Assembly: GCA_033296885.1 (NCBI GenBank)
Contig: MU864070.1
Span: 1-40,366, forward strand
DNA length: 40,366 nt
Direction of reading: 5' to 3'
From: Triangularia verruculosa
Lineage: Eukaryota; Ascomycota; Sordariomycetes; Sordariales; Podosporaceae
The position numbers and the translations under genes were made by a program. Below the pieces are notes generated by a model, which worked only from the letters and a program-made list of their open reading frames with translations, was not told the origin of the DNA and did not search any database. Shown here piece by piece: positions 10,434-22,022 of this stretch; the stretch's first letter is position 1; each line of letters starts with the position of its first letter.

Positions 10434-13292
10434 TCAGTTCTTTTTGACCACCTTGACACCCCTACCATCCTTCTTGAGACCCTCGGCCAGAGCCCCAACT
10501 CCGAACGAGATACCAGCGACTCCAACCGCCCCAAAAAGCAGACGCCTAGGCAAACTCCTCTTTTTGCCCTTCGTACTCTCCTTCTCCTGCGCTGCGTGCC
10601 GCTCATGCATCTCCTCTGCTCGGTGCCCCGGGTTAAAGAAAGTTTCACCCTGGGGAATATAACCGCCGGGGATTCTCTCCGGTGGCAAATCGTAGTTGAC
10701 GAAACCGGTCGGGCTAGCAAACCGGCCCGCCGCTACATTGTACTCCCGAAGAGGGCTGCCTCCTGTCATGTCGATGGGATTGACCGGCGTGGTTGGCGAC
10801 GGCGCGGCGACTGTCTTAGCGGAAGCAACCTCCGGCTGCTTGCTGGCAACAGCCTCACGCACCCTGCGGAAAATGAGCACATCGCCGCTGCCAGAGACAA
10901 TCTCAAAACCCTGGGCCTGGAGAGGAGCAAAATGAGGGAAGAACCGGGCAGGGTTGGATATCCGGAGAAGAACCTCGGCCGGGCTCAATGGAGTGGTACT
11001 GTCGGGGACGACTGACGTGGTCTCGGCAATGTCTATTGCCTGCATCACGGGATCATAGGCCAGAATTTTGTACAGTACCGGTTCCGAGAGATTGACGGGA
11101 GGGGTCTCCGGTTGAGACTGCGCCGATGCTGATTGCTGGCGGTCTCGCGAGGCGTGATGGGTGTCAGCTAATTGCTCCTGTCCAGATGTGTAAGTACCTT
11201 GGCCAGACGACAGGCTCAAATCGGTTGGGAGAAGGGATGAGTTAGCCACTGAGGGCTCGGTGCTCCATGATACTGCGAAATCCTCAGGAAAGTCCTGTAC
11301 GTACTGGCCAGTGAGTCGTTTGGACTTCTTTGTTTCGGGCACGTCTTTGCCGCCTGAGGATCGACCGCTCGTAGATGCAGATGTAGGTGGAACATCACGA
11401 TCGGCTAGGGGGCTAGCCATCAACTCCTTGACAAGCTTCCGGAACTCGGTAGTCATCTCGGTCTCGTCCTTGGCATGGGGCCTCGCTCCCTGTCGTGAAG
11501 AAGGCTGACTTGTCTCGGAATCCTCCAGTGTAAAAGCTTCATGGTTTCCAGAGTCCTGATCCTCTGTCATCGTTGCTGCCGAAGGCGCATATTTTCCATC
11601 CGGTTCGTCACTGCGAAATCCACCTTGATAATTCCCTAGGTCCGATGCCTCCGTGGTAGATGCGTTCGAAGCGGCGGCATACTTGCCATCCGGCTCGCTG
11701 CTTCGTACTGCTGTGTAACTGTTCAGCTCCGCTTGACCTGGGAGGGACTCCTGCTGTGCCGCCGCATACTTGCCATCAGGCTCGTGACTGCGAAATGGCT
11801 TGTATGTCTTCAGTTCTGTCGGGTCTGGTGTTAGTTCCGCCTGGGCTTCAGCGTACTTTCCGTCAGGTTCGTGGCTCCGAAAAGGGACATATGTGCTAAG
11901 CTCCGTCGGATCGTAGCCTATCTCTGACTGCTCAGCAGCATATTTCCCATCTGGTTCATGACTGCGAAAGGCCTCGTACTGTGCCAGCTCTGCTTCATCT
12001 CGGGGTGGCTGTACGTAAGCTTCTGCGTATTTTCCATCAGGCTCGTGACTCAAAAACGGCTTGCTGTACTCTGCAACCTCGGCGGGATCGAGGTTGGGTT
12101 CGGCATAGACCGGGGCATATCTCGCATCTGGTTCATGAGCGCGCACAGCCGCATCGTACCTGTCCAGGTCCCGAGGACTCACGGAACCCTGTTGAGCGGA
12201 CTTGTACTTGCCATCTGGCTCATGCACTCGGACTCCATCTTCATACTTCTCCAGCTCTTCTGGCTCTGGTAACGGTTCTGGATCAAGCTTGTACTTGCCG
12301 TCTGGTTCATCGGAGCGCACAGGTCCGTACTTGTCAAGGTCCTCATACTCCAAGGGCTGATCTTGGTTGAGAGGCTTGCCATCAGGTTCTTGGTGCTTGA
12401 CTGGGACGTATTCGCCGAGATCTTTGTACTTTTCACTCTGCACGGGACTCTGGTCAACAGGATCGGCCACCGGTTTGTACTTATCCAGATCGGTGTACGA
12501 AGACGGACTGTCACCCTGGCCTGACGCTGTGATGTTGCTTTCATTCCAAAGGACTTCGGTGTGCTTGTTGTTAAGAGCATTGACGACATCTGGAACGGAG
12601 GGACCTTGCTGAATGGAGGTCTTCTTGGACGGGACAGAAGCCCATGGTTCCGAGTCGATCTTAACAATGCCGTACAACTTCAACTCAGACTCTGGTGGTG
12701 GACCGTCGTAAAAGATAGGCCCCTGCGCAGCGCCTAAGGGTGGAGGCTGGAATGCTGAGAACTGGGACCGATACGACTTGAAGGTTTTGGTTAGGTCTGG
12801 TGGATCGATTGCAGTGACCTTTACACGGGGCTCCGTCTTCCCAAAGAGCAGGTGTTCCAGGGGTGCCCTTTCGGCATCCTCGATGTTTTGTCCAGGACGA
12901 ATCCCGGTGGGGTTCTCGGGAGTCTTGGGAGTTGTGTTGCTGCTGGCCCATCGGCCCCTAGCGACAGTTGCCCATTGCTCTGTATGCCAGTAGTCATACG
13001 GAGAGCACTTGGACGGGGGCTTTGACAACTTGCTGAAATTGCTTTTGTCCCAGGAGAGATGTCGATTCAGCATCTCGGCATATCGATGACGGGCGAGGCG
13101 GTGGCGACGACAGATGTCTCGGTGGTGCTCAGCATCGACGTGGATGGCCCATAGTCGGCCAAACCGGAAGTTGCGTGTTTGTTGCTGATTGAAGTTCAGG
13201 ACTACTCCAGCCGAGCTCGGAGCGAGAAGTGGTGTGCCCCGAACACAGCGACCTCGCTGGGCAAATGTGGATGCGGTCGTTAATGAAGACAT
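10434..13292 (-). CDS. Mitochondrial-type protein with EPDGKY repeats
   Basis: A single-exon gene encodes 952 residues from the ATG at 13292; the open frame extends nine codons upstream only through a TTG. The N-terminus is rich in Ser, Thr and Arg and lacks acidic residues for about 50 residues (MSSLTTASTFAQRGR, then RNFRFGRLW), as expected of a mitochondrial targeting sequence. A basic, aromatic block follows (about 50-110). Residues about 299-568 are ten tandem units of 29 residues, each with the core HEPDGKYA. A disordered part follows, then a conserved-looking block near 800-835 (PARFFPHFAPLQAQGFEIV) and one C-terminal membrane segment (about 918-939) flanked by basic residues. An inner-membrane protein is my inference. 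I know similar fungal proteins only as uncharacterised. Confidence 0.85.
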   Translation of the reverse strand: MSSLTTASTFAQRGRCVRGTPLLAPSSAGVVLNFNQQQTRNFRFGRLWAIHVDAEHHRDICRRHRLARHRYAEMLNRHLSWDKSNFSKLSKPPSKCSPYDYWHTEQWATVARGRWASSNTTPKTPENPTGIRPGQNIEDAERAPLEHLLFGKTEPRVKVTAIDPPDLTKTFKSYRSQFSAFQPPPLGAAQGPIFYDGPPPESELKLYGIVKIDSEPWASVPSKKTSIQQGPSVPDVVNALNNKHTEVLWNESNITASGQGDSPSSYTDLDKYKPVADPVDQSPVQSEKYKDLGEYVPVKHQEPDGKPLNQDQPLEYEDLDKYGPVRSDEPDGKYKLDPEPLPEPEELEKYEDGVRVHEPDGKYKSAQQGSVSPRDLDRYDAAVRAHEPDARYAPVYAEPNLDPAEVAEYSKPFLSHEPDGKYAEAYVQPPRDEAELAQYEAFRSHEPDGKYAAEQSEIGYDPTELSTYVPFRSHEPDGKYAEAQAELTPDPTELKTYKPFRSHEPDGKYAAAQQESLPGQAELNSYTAVRSSEPDGKYAAASNASTTEASDLGNYQGGFRSDEPDGKYAPSAATMTEDQDSGNHEAFTLEDSETSQPSSRQGARPHAKDETEMTTEFRKLVKELMASPLADRDVPPTSASTSGRSSGGKDVPETKKSKRLTGQYVQDFPEDFAVSWSTEPSVANSSLLPTDLSLSSGQGTYTSGQEQLADTHHASRDRQQSASAQSQPETPPVNLSEPVLYKILAYDPVMQAIDIAETTSVVPDSTTPLSPAEVLLRISNPARFFPHFAPLQAQGFEIVSGSGDVLIFRRVREAVASKQPEVASAKTVAAPSPTTPVNPIDMTGGSPLREYNVAAGRFASPTGFVNYDLPPERIPGGYIPQGETFFNPGHRAEEMHERHAAQEKESTKGKKRSLPRRLLFGAVGVAGISFGVGALAEGLKKDGRGVKVVKKN
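11588..12395 (-). repeat. Ten tandem 87-base coding repeats (EPDGKY units)
   Basis: Within the mitochondrial-type gene, ten units of about 87 bases each encode 29 residues with the core EPDGKY. One copy has EPDGKP and one EPDARY; the central copies are most alike. Spacing is nearly constant, with one or two shorter or longer units at the 5' side. The period and conserved core point to expansion by unequal exchange under constraint on the motif. Confidence 0.85.
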
Positions 13293-15317
13293 GGTGGAGG
13301 AAGAACAAGCCAAGGTCAAGACTTTGCGGACATGCTACTGGTAGAGGTGATGGTGTTGGCTACCTGGTTTTCTTCATCACTGTCAATACTATGGCACGAG
13401 ACAGTTGGCTGTGCAAAACAAGAGGGACCAAGAAAAGCCAAACTGTCGCTGTCGGATTCCGAAATGGTATGACAGACGGAAGAATCAGGCAATCACTCAA
13501 CCTTCTGCAAGCCAGTGGAGAGGTGTAATCCAGGGGCTGGTGAAACTTTGACGGGCGTAGTCGGAACTTACTTTAACAAAGAGGGCCAGGTGGCTGCAAA
13601 TGATGTCGTCAATGATACGACTTTTAGGTGCGGTTGACCCCCACCAAGCGACGATGGACCTTGTCAACAGAGAATATGGAGGCGAGAGAAGCGGTTTGCT
13701 GAAGCAAAAGGGAAGGCAAAGTGTGAGGAAAAAATCAAGAGGGGAATGCCAGGAGGAAATACCCATCCTGTGTTTGCCAGAAAACACTGCCCCCTGCCTC
13801 TACTGCACAAACCTGGCCCAAACATCACGAGTGAGGGAAGGGTACACGATGATCGTGAGGTGGAGGGCCGGGCGTGTGAGCCAACTGAACGGCTTGTCGG
13901 CACGGCGTCTTTCCTAGGCCACGCTCGTGATTCGTCGGGGAACTCTGGGCATTTCACTCCGAGTTCCTGCGGCGGGCAATTGTGGACCCTTTGCTCTTGG
14001 AGGCAGCCACTGACGTGCCTCTATCGGGTGCGGGGGAGTTAGATAAGCCTGAAACGGGAGTCGGCCCTCACGGGAGCACGTTGGAACTCTCGCTGTAACT
14101 CGCCGAACTGTGCTGGCATCAGAGCCCTTCCTGCATGAAAAGGTCCCTAGCTGCAGCACACCAAGACCCGGACATCGTAGGACTTTCCTTTTCTGATCTC
14201 ATTGGCAGGTGCATCAGCAAGGACCAAGCAGGAGATTTCCTGATATTATCACAGTATACAGTTGTAGTTTATGAAAGGAAGCCTGGAGGGTCAATTCCAT
14301 AGTGTAGAATATGCACAGTCAGCAGAAGATGGGATTCAGTGGATTCTCAAGATGGTACGAGGATCTTCCCCGAGACTTCCTGGTTGATGATGTTGGCTCC
14401 ACCGGCCGATGCAAACCCCGCGAAGATAGACCCGACCACGACGTCATTTTTGTTGCGACACCCCTGATTAGGTGGGGTCAGCCTATGCTCCACCGCAAAC
14501 TGCCGATCTACGCCATCGTGACAGCAGAGGAACACCAGCAGAAACTCAGCTCACGATAGTAGCACGTAGATAAGTAGAGAACATCGCTCTGCCCCAACAA
14601 CGAATACACGCGTGTAAGTTGCTCGACGAGAGCAAGTATGGTGCAAGTCCGCCTATAACGGCAAAATGATCTTGGAGGACGCAGATTCTTTGACGTGAAT
14701 GCCGGGTAGAATTAATTCGTCGTTGGATACTGGGGGCAGCAGAAGAGGACATAAAGGTTTCAATATCTGTGTAGAGTATGGGACGCGTGCAGTACCATTT
14801 CTTGCTTGATGACTATGAATTGGATATTAGGTGTCGGCTTGAAGCACAGTATGTACCGGTAACACTGCATTGGTGGACTCACCTCGGTGAGTTCGGTGAC
14901 GGCGGGGTGGGAGAAAGACGGGAATGTGCCCCGCATCACGTGCAGCTTGATGACGATACCCCAGCCCCACTAAACAGCCAAGGTCTGTTGAGATGCGTTT
15001 GCGACAGGATTGACGGGCGTTAAGATAAGGGATGCAAACAGATAATTTGGACGGCCAATTTACTTCAACTTACCAAGTATACGTTTCTCGTGTAGTTCGT
15101 TGCCAATTACCCTCGAGCGCCAGCGAACAGCCCCGACAGCCCCTCGCCAGGTCGAAGCTCCCCAGTGACTCAACCGGCGAGAATTGCCCACCACTATCAA
15201 CGGGGTACCTTTCAACGAACGTCGAGACGATAAAACAGGATTCTGATAACGCACGAACTTATTGATCCTACATCCCTGATTCTTCGAACAGAGCTCGCAC
15301 ATCGACTCCATTAAAAG
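13293..15317. other. Gene-free interval of 2 kb
   Basis: This interval separates the divergently transcribed EPDGKY-repeat gene and listerin. I read all frames and found only short open frames (up to about 105 codons) with no recognisable content and no convincing splice joins. Base composition is normal, unlike the RIP relics at the window ends. It is longer than needed for two housekeeping promoters. Confidence 0.45.
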
Positions 15318-18300
15318 ATGAGACAGGGCACTCCAAAAGCTGGTTTTGGCGGGTTTGGAGGGGTCCCGTCAACGTCACCAACCCTGTCCTATCTAACACC
15401 TCCGCCAGATTTCTCAAACATCCCACTGGAGGTGGTGGTGGCGTTCAAAAGTCTGCTGAAGAAGGCCAGCGCCACAAAAGAGAAGGCCTTACAAGATGTA
15501 TTGACACACGAACAAAATCGACCTTCGGATAGCGAGGGACCTGAGGAGTCAGTAATACAGGCCTACGTGAGCACACCCCCTGTGTACTCCTTCACTCCTG
15601 ACCACCCAACCGCTAACCGCAGCCTCTCCCAGATCCAACTCTACCCTCGGTTATCCATCGACGACTCCGCCCGCGTACGCGAACTATCCCACCAAGTTCT
15701 GATCCAGTTGCTCAATTCGGCAAAAAAACGCATTGCGAAGCACCTTCCGCTGTTCGTTGGGCCATGGCTAGCTGGCACCTTTGACAGAGACAGGCGTGTA
15801 GCCAAGGCTGCGAACGACGGTCTCGCCTCTTTTTTACAAACAAAGGAGAAAGAGGTGGCTTTCTGGAAGTCTGTTCAGACACGGGCCCTGGATTACGCAA
15901 GAACTGCTTTGAAGGAGACGCCGACTTCGCTCAGCGACGAGCGATCGACCACCAAGCAAGACTCAGATGCCAAGTACTACCGGGTAGTGGGTGCCAGTCT
16001 TTGCCTAACACTGAACCTCTTGGCGAAAGGAGATCTGAATAGTTTGAAGGATGGGCTGGCGACCTACGTCGAGGTCGATGCGCTCTGGTCCTTGGTCAAA
16101 GCCGAAGACCCATTCGTGCGGCGGTCTTTTTATCAGTTGATACGATCGGTTCTCGACGCAGCTCCAGAGCTCTTGCAGCCTTGCCTGCAGCAATTAGGCC
16201 GGGCACTGATTGCGGACAGCTTCAAAGCCAACCAGACTGGGTCCGCATCAGACTTTTTGAAGGCGCTGACAACCTTGACGCGTCAATATCCCAAAGTCTG
16301 GGGAACGCAACAGCATCCAACACAAAGACTGGAGAAATTTGTCTCACGAGGCTCCCAGGGAGGATCCGATGAATATTGGCGGTCTTCAAAAGAACTGCTA
16401 TCGCTGATAGCAGAAGGGTTCCAGCCGCCGTCGGCCGAGATGCTATCGGCACTGCTGGGCTCCATTCGAAAAGCAATATTGGATCGGTTGGAAACACGGT
16501 CTGGACGTCAGCAAGCATTTAATGTGTATGCCCATGCACTTGTACTCTTCCTGCCAACAATACCCCTCAGCATGGCATTTGTGGAAGATAACGTCTCCTC
16601 TCTTACGCGGCAATTTCTACACCCGAATCCTGATAACTCTACACCAACTCCATCACAACCCGAATTTTTAGTGCAAGTTTGGGAAGTTTTGACGCAACAC
16701 CCCAATGCCGATGCACGTCAGATCGCTGAAAAGCAATGGAATACCATCGTTGACGAATTTCTCATACGGGTCTCCAATTCACTCCCAGAGGTTTCAGAGC
16801 GTTATCAAGCCTCTCAGTTAGCCGTGGCCGCAGAGGGCGAACGATGGTTCTCCATGGTCTCCAAGTTTTCCAAGGCAGCATTTTTGGATGATGTTGCTCT
16901 GCCGTCATCGAGGCGAGCCCTACAAAGTGCCATGGACCTATTGCTGAGGCGCAACTTCAAACCTTTTGGATGCGCAGCTCTTCTTCAGTCTGCATATCGA
17001 CATTGCCCCAGCGTGTATCTCGAGGTCGATCCCTTGACTGCCATATTCCCGCCAAGTAGTAGTGAACACGCAAAGGTTCTGGTTACGACACCATCGCTAC
17101 CTTATATCGTTTCAGACCTTCATGAGGCTGCCGGAGATCGTCTGGAAGATATTTGGGAGGTCCTCTTTCAGCAATCTGCTCAGATATCCGACCGTGTGGC
17201 GAGCATCTCGGCTGTCAAGGTACTGATCTCGATCCCCTCAACGTTCAAATTTGCCCAGGATCTCCCGGAAGCCCAGCAGTTTCTTGTTTCCGTTTGGTCG
17301 GAGTTTGCACGATCCAGCGTTGCAACTCCTGTCTTGGCTGAGTTGGCTGAGACCTCTTTGGACTTTAATGCTTTAACACCGGAGTCTGCCAAAGTCATCT
17401 CGGGGACGGTTATCGGTCAACTCGAGGAGCCATTGTCGCGTGAATCAGCGCTCCGAGCACTTGAACTGATCCTCAGACGTGCGCCCGAGAGCTCTATTGC
17501 AGATGATGACTTGTCTGTGCGCCTTATCACTAGTCTTCTGGCCCTGACTGAAGTTTCCGATACACCGATTGCCGAAAAGGCGAAAGGACTATTCCAGTTG
17601 CTCAAACATCGGCCAACCGAGTCATCGCCCTTGTCCAGGATTCTTGCCAGTCAACTACATGAGGCAGGCCCGGCCTCTCTGGAGTAAGTTATTTCTATCC
17701 AGGCCTCTCGTTAGAATGGCGATAACTAACCTTAGCAGTATCGACACGCTGGTTACTCAGGCGGTTGCCGCTGTTCAATCAAAGGTGCTCCTGGCCGAGG
17801 ACGTTTTCCCCAGCTCCGTGGCCTGGCAAACTGAGCTCACATGGTTCCTCGATACTACAAACCCCTCTTTGTCACTGACTAGTAGTATGGAGGGTTCGCA
17901 CTACCTGGTCCAGAGCAGTGAGGGTATGCAGAAACCAGCACCGGGTCGCGACAGCAAAGGACGTTCCTCGCCTGCGCGAATGGCACTCTTCACGGCAAAG
18001 TTGCTGTCATCCGGAGTTGAGCTCTCCTCACTGCCACTGGAATTTCAGTTGGAGTTGCTGTATCTTCTCTGCGTCACCGATGCGCTTGCGGCGGACCAAC
18101 TCGCGCTCTCTGAAGAGAACAGACTATGGAGAAATATCCGCGGCCAAGACACTGATGACGAAATTCTGGAATACACGGAACTTGCTTCCAAGGAAATCGG
18201 CAGCATTGTTGCCGCGTCTGTGAACTGGAGGGACTTTGACATGTCTGGAGACAGCCTAGTAGAACGACTGGTCAACTTTATGCTTGAGACCGCCAGAGGT

Positions 18301-20280
18301 TTCAATGCTACTGCGTTCTACACAGCCAAAGCCCTTGCTTCTCTTCTCCAGTCATTGGTCAAGACGCATGGACCGTTAGCTAGACTTGAGGAATGGCTGA
18401 CAAAACTTGGCCTTTCACGAGTTACACCTAGCTCGACGTTCGTTGCATCCGCCATACTTGTCGGTATGAACGATGCGCTCACAACTTCAAAGACCATCGC
18501 CACACTCTGTGCTCGTCTTTTCAGCGAGATTCCTGGAAACACTATTGGGTCTCCTCGTACACTTCCATTTCTGGTACTGCTCAATCTTTGCATGGCTGTA
18601 TATGATGAAAGCCAGATACCGGTGGAGCCACGTAAGCAAGTTCTTGTCCTGCAGCAGCTGGCCAAGTGGACCGATACCCCTGATGAGATGGACTACAGGC
18701 TTGCAGCGGAAACTTGCAAGGCTATTACTCGAATCTTTCCCAGCGTGAGAGAGGTCTACGGGCCGTTCTGGGAAAAGTCTATTCAGTACTGTCTCTGGCT
18801 GTGGGACCAGGCTTCTCGTGATGACGCTACCACTCGTCTTCCCTATGTTTATGCGTCGCTCAAGCTCATGCAGGCGCTAAGGGGAGCCGACGATATCAAC
18901 GACGATCTCGAGGACGCTTTGGTAGCACACCGAAACGCTGAGACAGCAGCACTAATTGGCCTTCTCAGTCTCCCCAACGATGCATCAGCCACGGTGCCGA
19001 GCCAGCTTGTTGACGCCCTCATCTCGCGTGCCGTTTCGAAGCTTCCTGACGTCAAGTTGGAGGAGCTTTCGGACGTGTACCAGGCAGTAGCGTCGCCATC
19101 GAGAGACGTACAAAAGGCGGCATTTGGTCTGCTCCACAAAACCATTCCCGCGGCCCAGGAAGAGATAAGTGTGAACGTAATTATTGAGAAGAAACGTAAG
19201 TTATGATTCCTCGGTGTCCTCTTTGCAGTCGCTAACCGCTTAATAGCTGCCAATCTTCCCGCAGAGCTCCTCTCTTTGCTTCTCAACGCACCGAATCCTG
19301 ACGACTACACCGATGAAGAGCTTTATCAATTTCCTGCGCCTGTCAGGTCTTACCTTCTGGCATGGCACCTAGTCTTCGACGCCTATAACAAGGCGTCCTA
19401 CCGTGTTCGAAGCGACTACACGGAGAATCTCAAAAAGGACGACCATCTTGGGCCATTATTGGGCTTCTTGGCCGACGTGCTTGGGCATGCACTGGCGAGG
19501 GCCATTGACCTTGACAAGGAGAGATTTACCCCTGAACATGTTCGGTCCTACAGCATCGACCTCGCCGATTCGGAGCCTGCTGAGCGGGACATGAACTGGC
19601 TGCTCATTCACTTATTTTACCTCATCCTGAAGTTTGTGCCTGGCCTGTTCAAGTCCTGGTACTTCGACTGCCCTTCCAAGCAGACGAAGGTGGCAATCCA
19701 GTCTTGGATGGGTAGGTTCTTCTCCCCACTGATCATTTCGGACCTTCTTGATGAAGTGACGGAATGGTCGACCAACCAAGGCGACCTCGAGGGCGAGACA
19801 GACGCAGAGGCGCTCGAAGTCAAGGTCAACAAGCCGGTCCGCGAGATTACTGCTTCATTTCCGGTGGACGATGACTTTGCCACGATTCAGATCGTCGTGC
19901 CTCAGTCATACCCGCTGGAGCCCGTCGATGTTATGAGCGTCAAGCGTGTGGCCATCAAGGAGGAGAAGTGGCAGTCTTGGTTAAAGGGCATCAAAGCGGT
20001 CATCATGTTTGGCAACTGCAGTTTGGTGGACGGTTTGATGGCGTTCCGGAGGAACATCTCACTCGCGGTGAAAGACCAGGAGGAGTGCGCGATCTGCTAC
20101 TCGATCGTGGCACAGGACAAGAGCTTGCCCGACAAGAAGTGCGGGACATGCAACCATTACTTCCATCGGTATTGCTTGTACAAATGGTTCCACAACAGTG
20201 GAAAGAATACTTGCCCTCTCTGCAGAAATCCGATTGACTATCTGGGCTCAGATACGTCGAGGAGGAAGGGTGGGAGGTAG
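15318..20280 (+). CDS. LTN1: E3 ubiquitin-protein ligase listerin
   Basis: Listerin (yeast Ltn1/Rkr1) acts on 60S subunits obstructed by stalled nascent chains and ubiquitinates the chain for proteasomal removal, with Rqc2, Rqc1 and Cdc48. Three exons (15318-17683, 17739-19195, 19247-20280) join in frame to 1618 residues, the usual fungal length. The N-terminus has the typical GFGGFGG, LSYLTPPPDFS and VVVAFKSLLKKASATKEKAL sequence; the long middle is helical HEAT-like. An RWD-like region (about 1469-1549) precedes the C-terminal RING (about 1555-1600; CAIC, CGTC, FHRYCLYKWF, CPLC). Introns are 55 and 51 bases with TAACTAAC and GCTAAC branch sites. The start ATG has A at -3; I found no earlier in-frame exon. 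Very confident identification. Confidence 0.97.
17684..17738 (+). other. Listerin intron 1 with NAGNAG acceptor
   Basis: A 55-base intron with donor GTAAGT, branch TAACTAAC (17723-17730) and acceptor TTAGCAG. Splicing at the CAG joins GA to TATC and gives ASLDIDTL. Splicing three bases earlier would also keep frame and insert one Ser. Confidence 0.85.
19196..19246 (+). other. Listerin intron 2
   Basis: A 51-base intron with donor GTAAGT, branch GCTAAC (19231-19236) and acceptor AATAG. The join reads EKKPANLPAELL, which fits the family. An upstream CAG (19228) is also in frame but would leave a 33-base intron without the branch site. Confidence 0.85.
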
Positions 20281-21026
20281 AAATCGGCGCCAGAGTCAGT
20301 ATGGTTTATGGATGAGCTCCGCATGATTCATGCGCCTGTTATCAGCGAAGTGATAGAGCGAGTATAGATAAAATCGATGAAAGACTGACCTACCCGCCCC
20401 TACCTGTAACATGCGATCGAATGTATCCACGAGTACGAGGTAGGGCGCCAAGCCAGTTTTGACTCGCCTGTTCCCTTCGCTTTTTTCTCCTCCTGTCTAG
20501 GTGGTTGCACAAGGAACGGTAGGCAACTCGTGTTGCCTCCACAGCCGCGCTGAGTATATCGGCAAGCTCATCTAAGCTGTGAAGGATCCGGACGACGGCT
20601 TGTTGGTTGATGAGGTGGGAACGTGATGCCTGGGGACGGGCCATTGGACCCACTGTAAGAGCGCGATCAGTGGCTGAACCGCCATCGTTCCCAATAACAC
20701 GACGCTGAACTTCCCAGTTGGGACATGGGCTAGCCTCATCGGTTCCGGCGTGCAACATTGGACATAGTTCCTGTCCGCCGTTGAGTCAAGCCACCGAGAG
20801 GACCAGACCGACAAACCTCCATCACGAGATAATGCTATGCAGAAAAGTGTACATAAATAAACTTCAGTACGCCACGCCATGGTAAGACAAGTTGAAACGC
20901 CATCTAACACACAGCACCATCATCAACCGCTCCAGAGCGAATTGTTATCTACAGTACCTTGGCTGGTCTCCGAAGAAAAACCCAGCCTTATCCTCATATT
21001 CTTCCACAGCCACAGCCAAACAAACA
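20281..21026. other. Intergenic region
   Basis: A 746-base stretch holds the listerin 3' region and the promoter of the gene at 21027. A minus-strand frame at 20390-20758 is open for 122 codons and has a helical-looking centre, but I see no family match and do not call it. The open frame of the next gene extends upstream to 20892 with unlikely N-terminal sequence. Confidence 0.4.
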
Positions 21027-21761
21027 ATGGGCCTCCTCCGCAAACTCCTCGGGCGCAAGCCCAAAACGCCCAAAGCGTCCAAAGGCGCAACATACGTCAA
21101 TCCAAACCCCTTCCCGGACGACGAAACCTTCCAGGCCGTCAAAGCCTACATGATGCCCCGCCTCCACGAACACATGAAGGACCCCGAGTTCATCGCCATG
21201 CAGAAACAGATGGCTTTTTCCATGCCTGCCTCCTGGTTAGAAGCCAACTACGCACGGGAAGAGTGCCATTTGATAACAGAAATGGGGCCCATGCCGACGG
21301 ACACCGGGGAAGGTGTGCCGGTTGATGCCGACACGCTGATCCCCTGTGACGATACGTTCTTTTACATGGTGCTCAGGCACGACCCGGAGGGAAAGAAGCC
21401 GGCGGAGATGAAAATGCTGTATTTCGTTGCGATACCGCCCAAGGGGTGTGGTGGCGAGTTTGCCGGGACGCCAATGGCGTATGATACTTTGGGGACGGCG
21501 GCGATGAAGGCGGTGGAGAGGGAGGTGCTGTGGTTTGTGAGGAAGTGGCAGGGGGATGGGCCGGTGGGGAAGAGGCCGGAGGATGGGGTTAGGGTGGTGG
21601 TGCAGATGGGGATGGATATGCTTATTTGGGAGTATAGCAAGGAGAAGGGGTTTTATGACCCGGAAGGGGGGTTTGGGTTTAAGGATTTGAAGGATGGGAG
21701 GTTTGAGAGGGAGGGGTTGCCTATGCCGCCGGCGCCGCCGCCGGCACCGGTGGAGGGGTGA
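21027..21761 (+). CDS. Possible N-myristoylated fungal protein, unknown function
   Basis: I chose the ATG at 21027 (CAAACAATGG) over an in-frame ATG 45 codons upstream because the product then begins MGLLRKLLGRKPKT, a glycine-2, hydrophobic and basic start that suits N-myristoylation and membrane attachment. The protein has 244 residues. A compact domain follows (about 35-225) with no motif I recognise; the end is Pro/Ala-rich. Wobble bases switch from C-rich in the first third to G-rich in the last half. Function unknown; confidence in it being a gene is high because the frame is long and the codon use gene-like. Confidence 0.7.
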   Translation: MGLLRKLLGRKPKTPKASKGATYVNPNPFPDDETFQAVKAYMMPRLHEHMKDPEFIAMQKQMAFSMPASWLEANYAREECHLITEMGPMPTDTGEGVPVDADTLIPCDDTFFYMVLRHDPEGKKPAEMKMLYFVAIPPKGCGGEFAGTPMAYDTLGTAAMKAVEREVLWFVRKWQGDGPVGKRPEDGVRVVVQMGMDMLIWEYSKEKGFYDPEGGFGFKDLKDGRFEREGLPMPPAPPPAPVEG

Positions 21762-22022
21762 GGGCTGGGAGATAGGGTACTCTCGTTTGATTCCCATGTA
21801 TTATCTGTCAAGGTCTATGCATGGTCTTCCAAGTGTGTCAATTGCCTGTGAAGCTTTCAAACCTTTGGTCGCTGCCCTTCTCTCCCTCTCGTTTCTGGCT
21901 TCCGCAGCTAAGCTCCATGTAAGCTTTCCGAAGCCACCCCCGAAATAATCAAGGTTGGCGACAGCCACAAGCCCACTGCTCAACAGGACTGAGCTCTGGC
22001 CCTCAATCATAGTGAGTTCCCT

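Noticed and set aside
20390..20758. 122-codon minus-strand frame between listerin and the next gene
   Set aside because: No recognisable family and no supporting splice or start signals; overlaps the likely listerin 3' region.
21237..21797. 186-codon minus-strand frame rich in His, Arg and Pro
   Set aside because: It is antisense to the gene at 21027, and its odd composition is what the G-rich wobble positions of that gene produce on the other strand.
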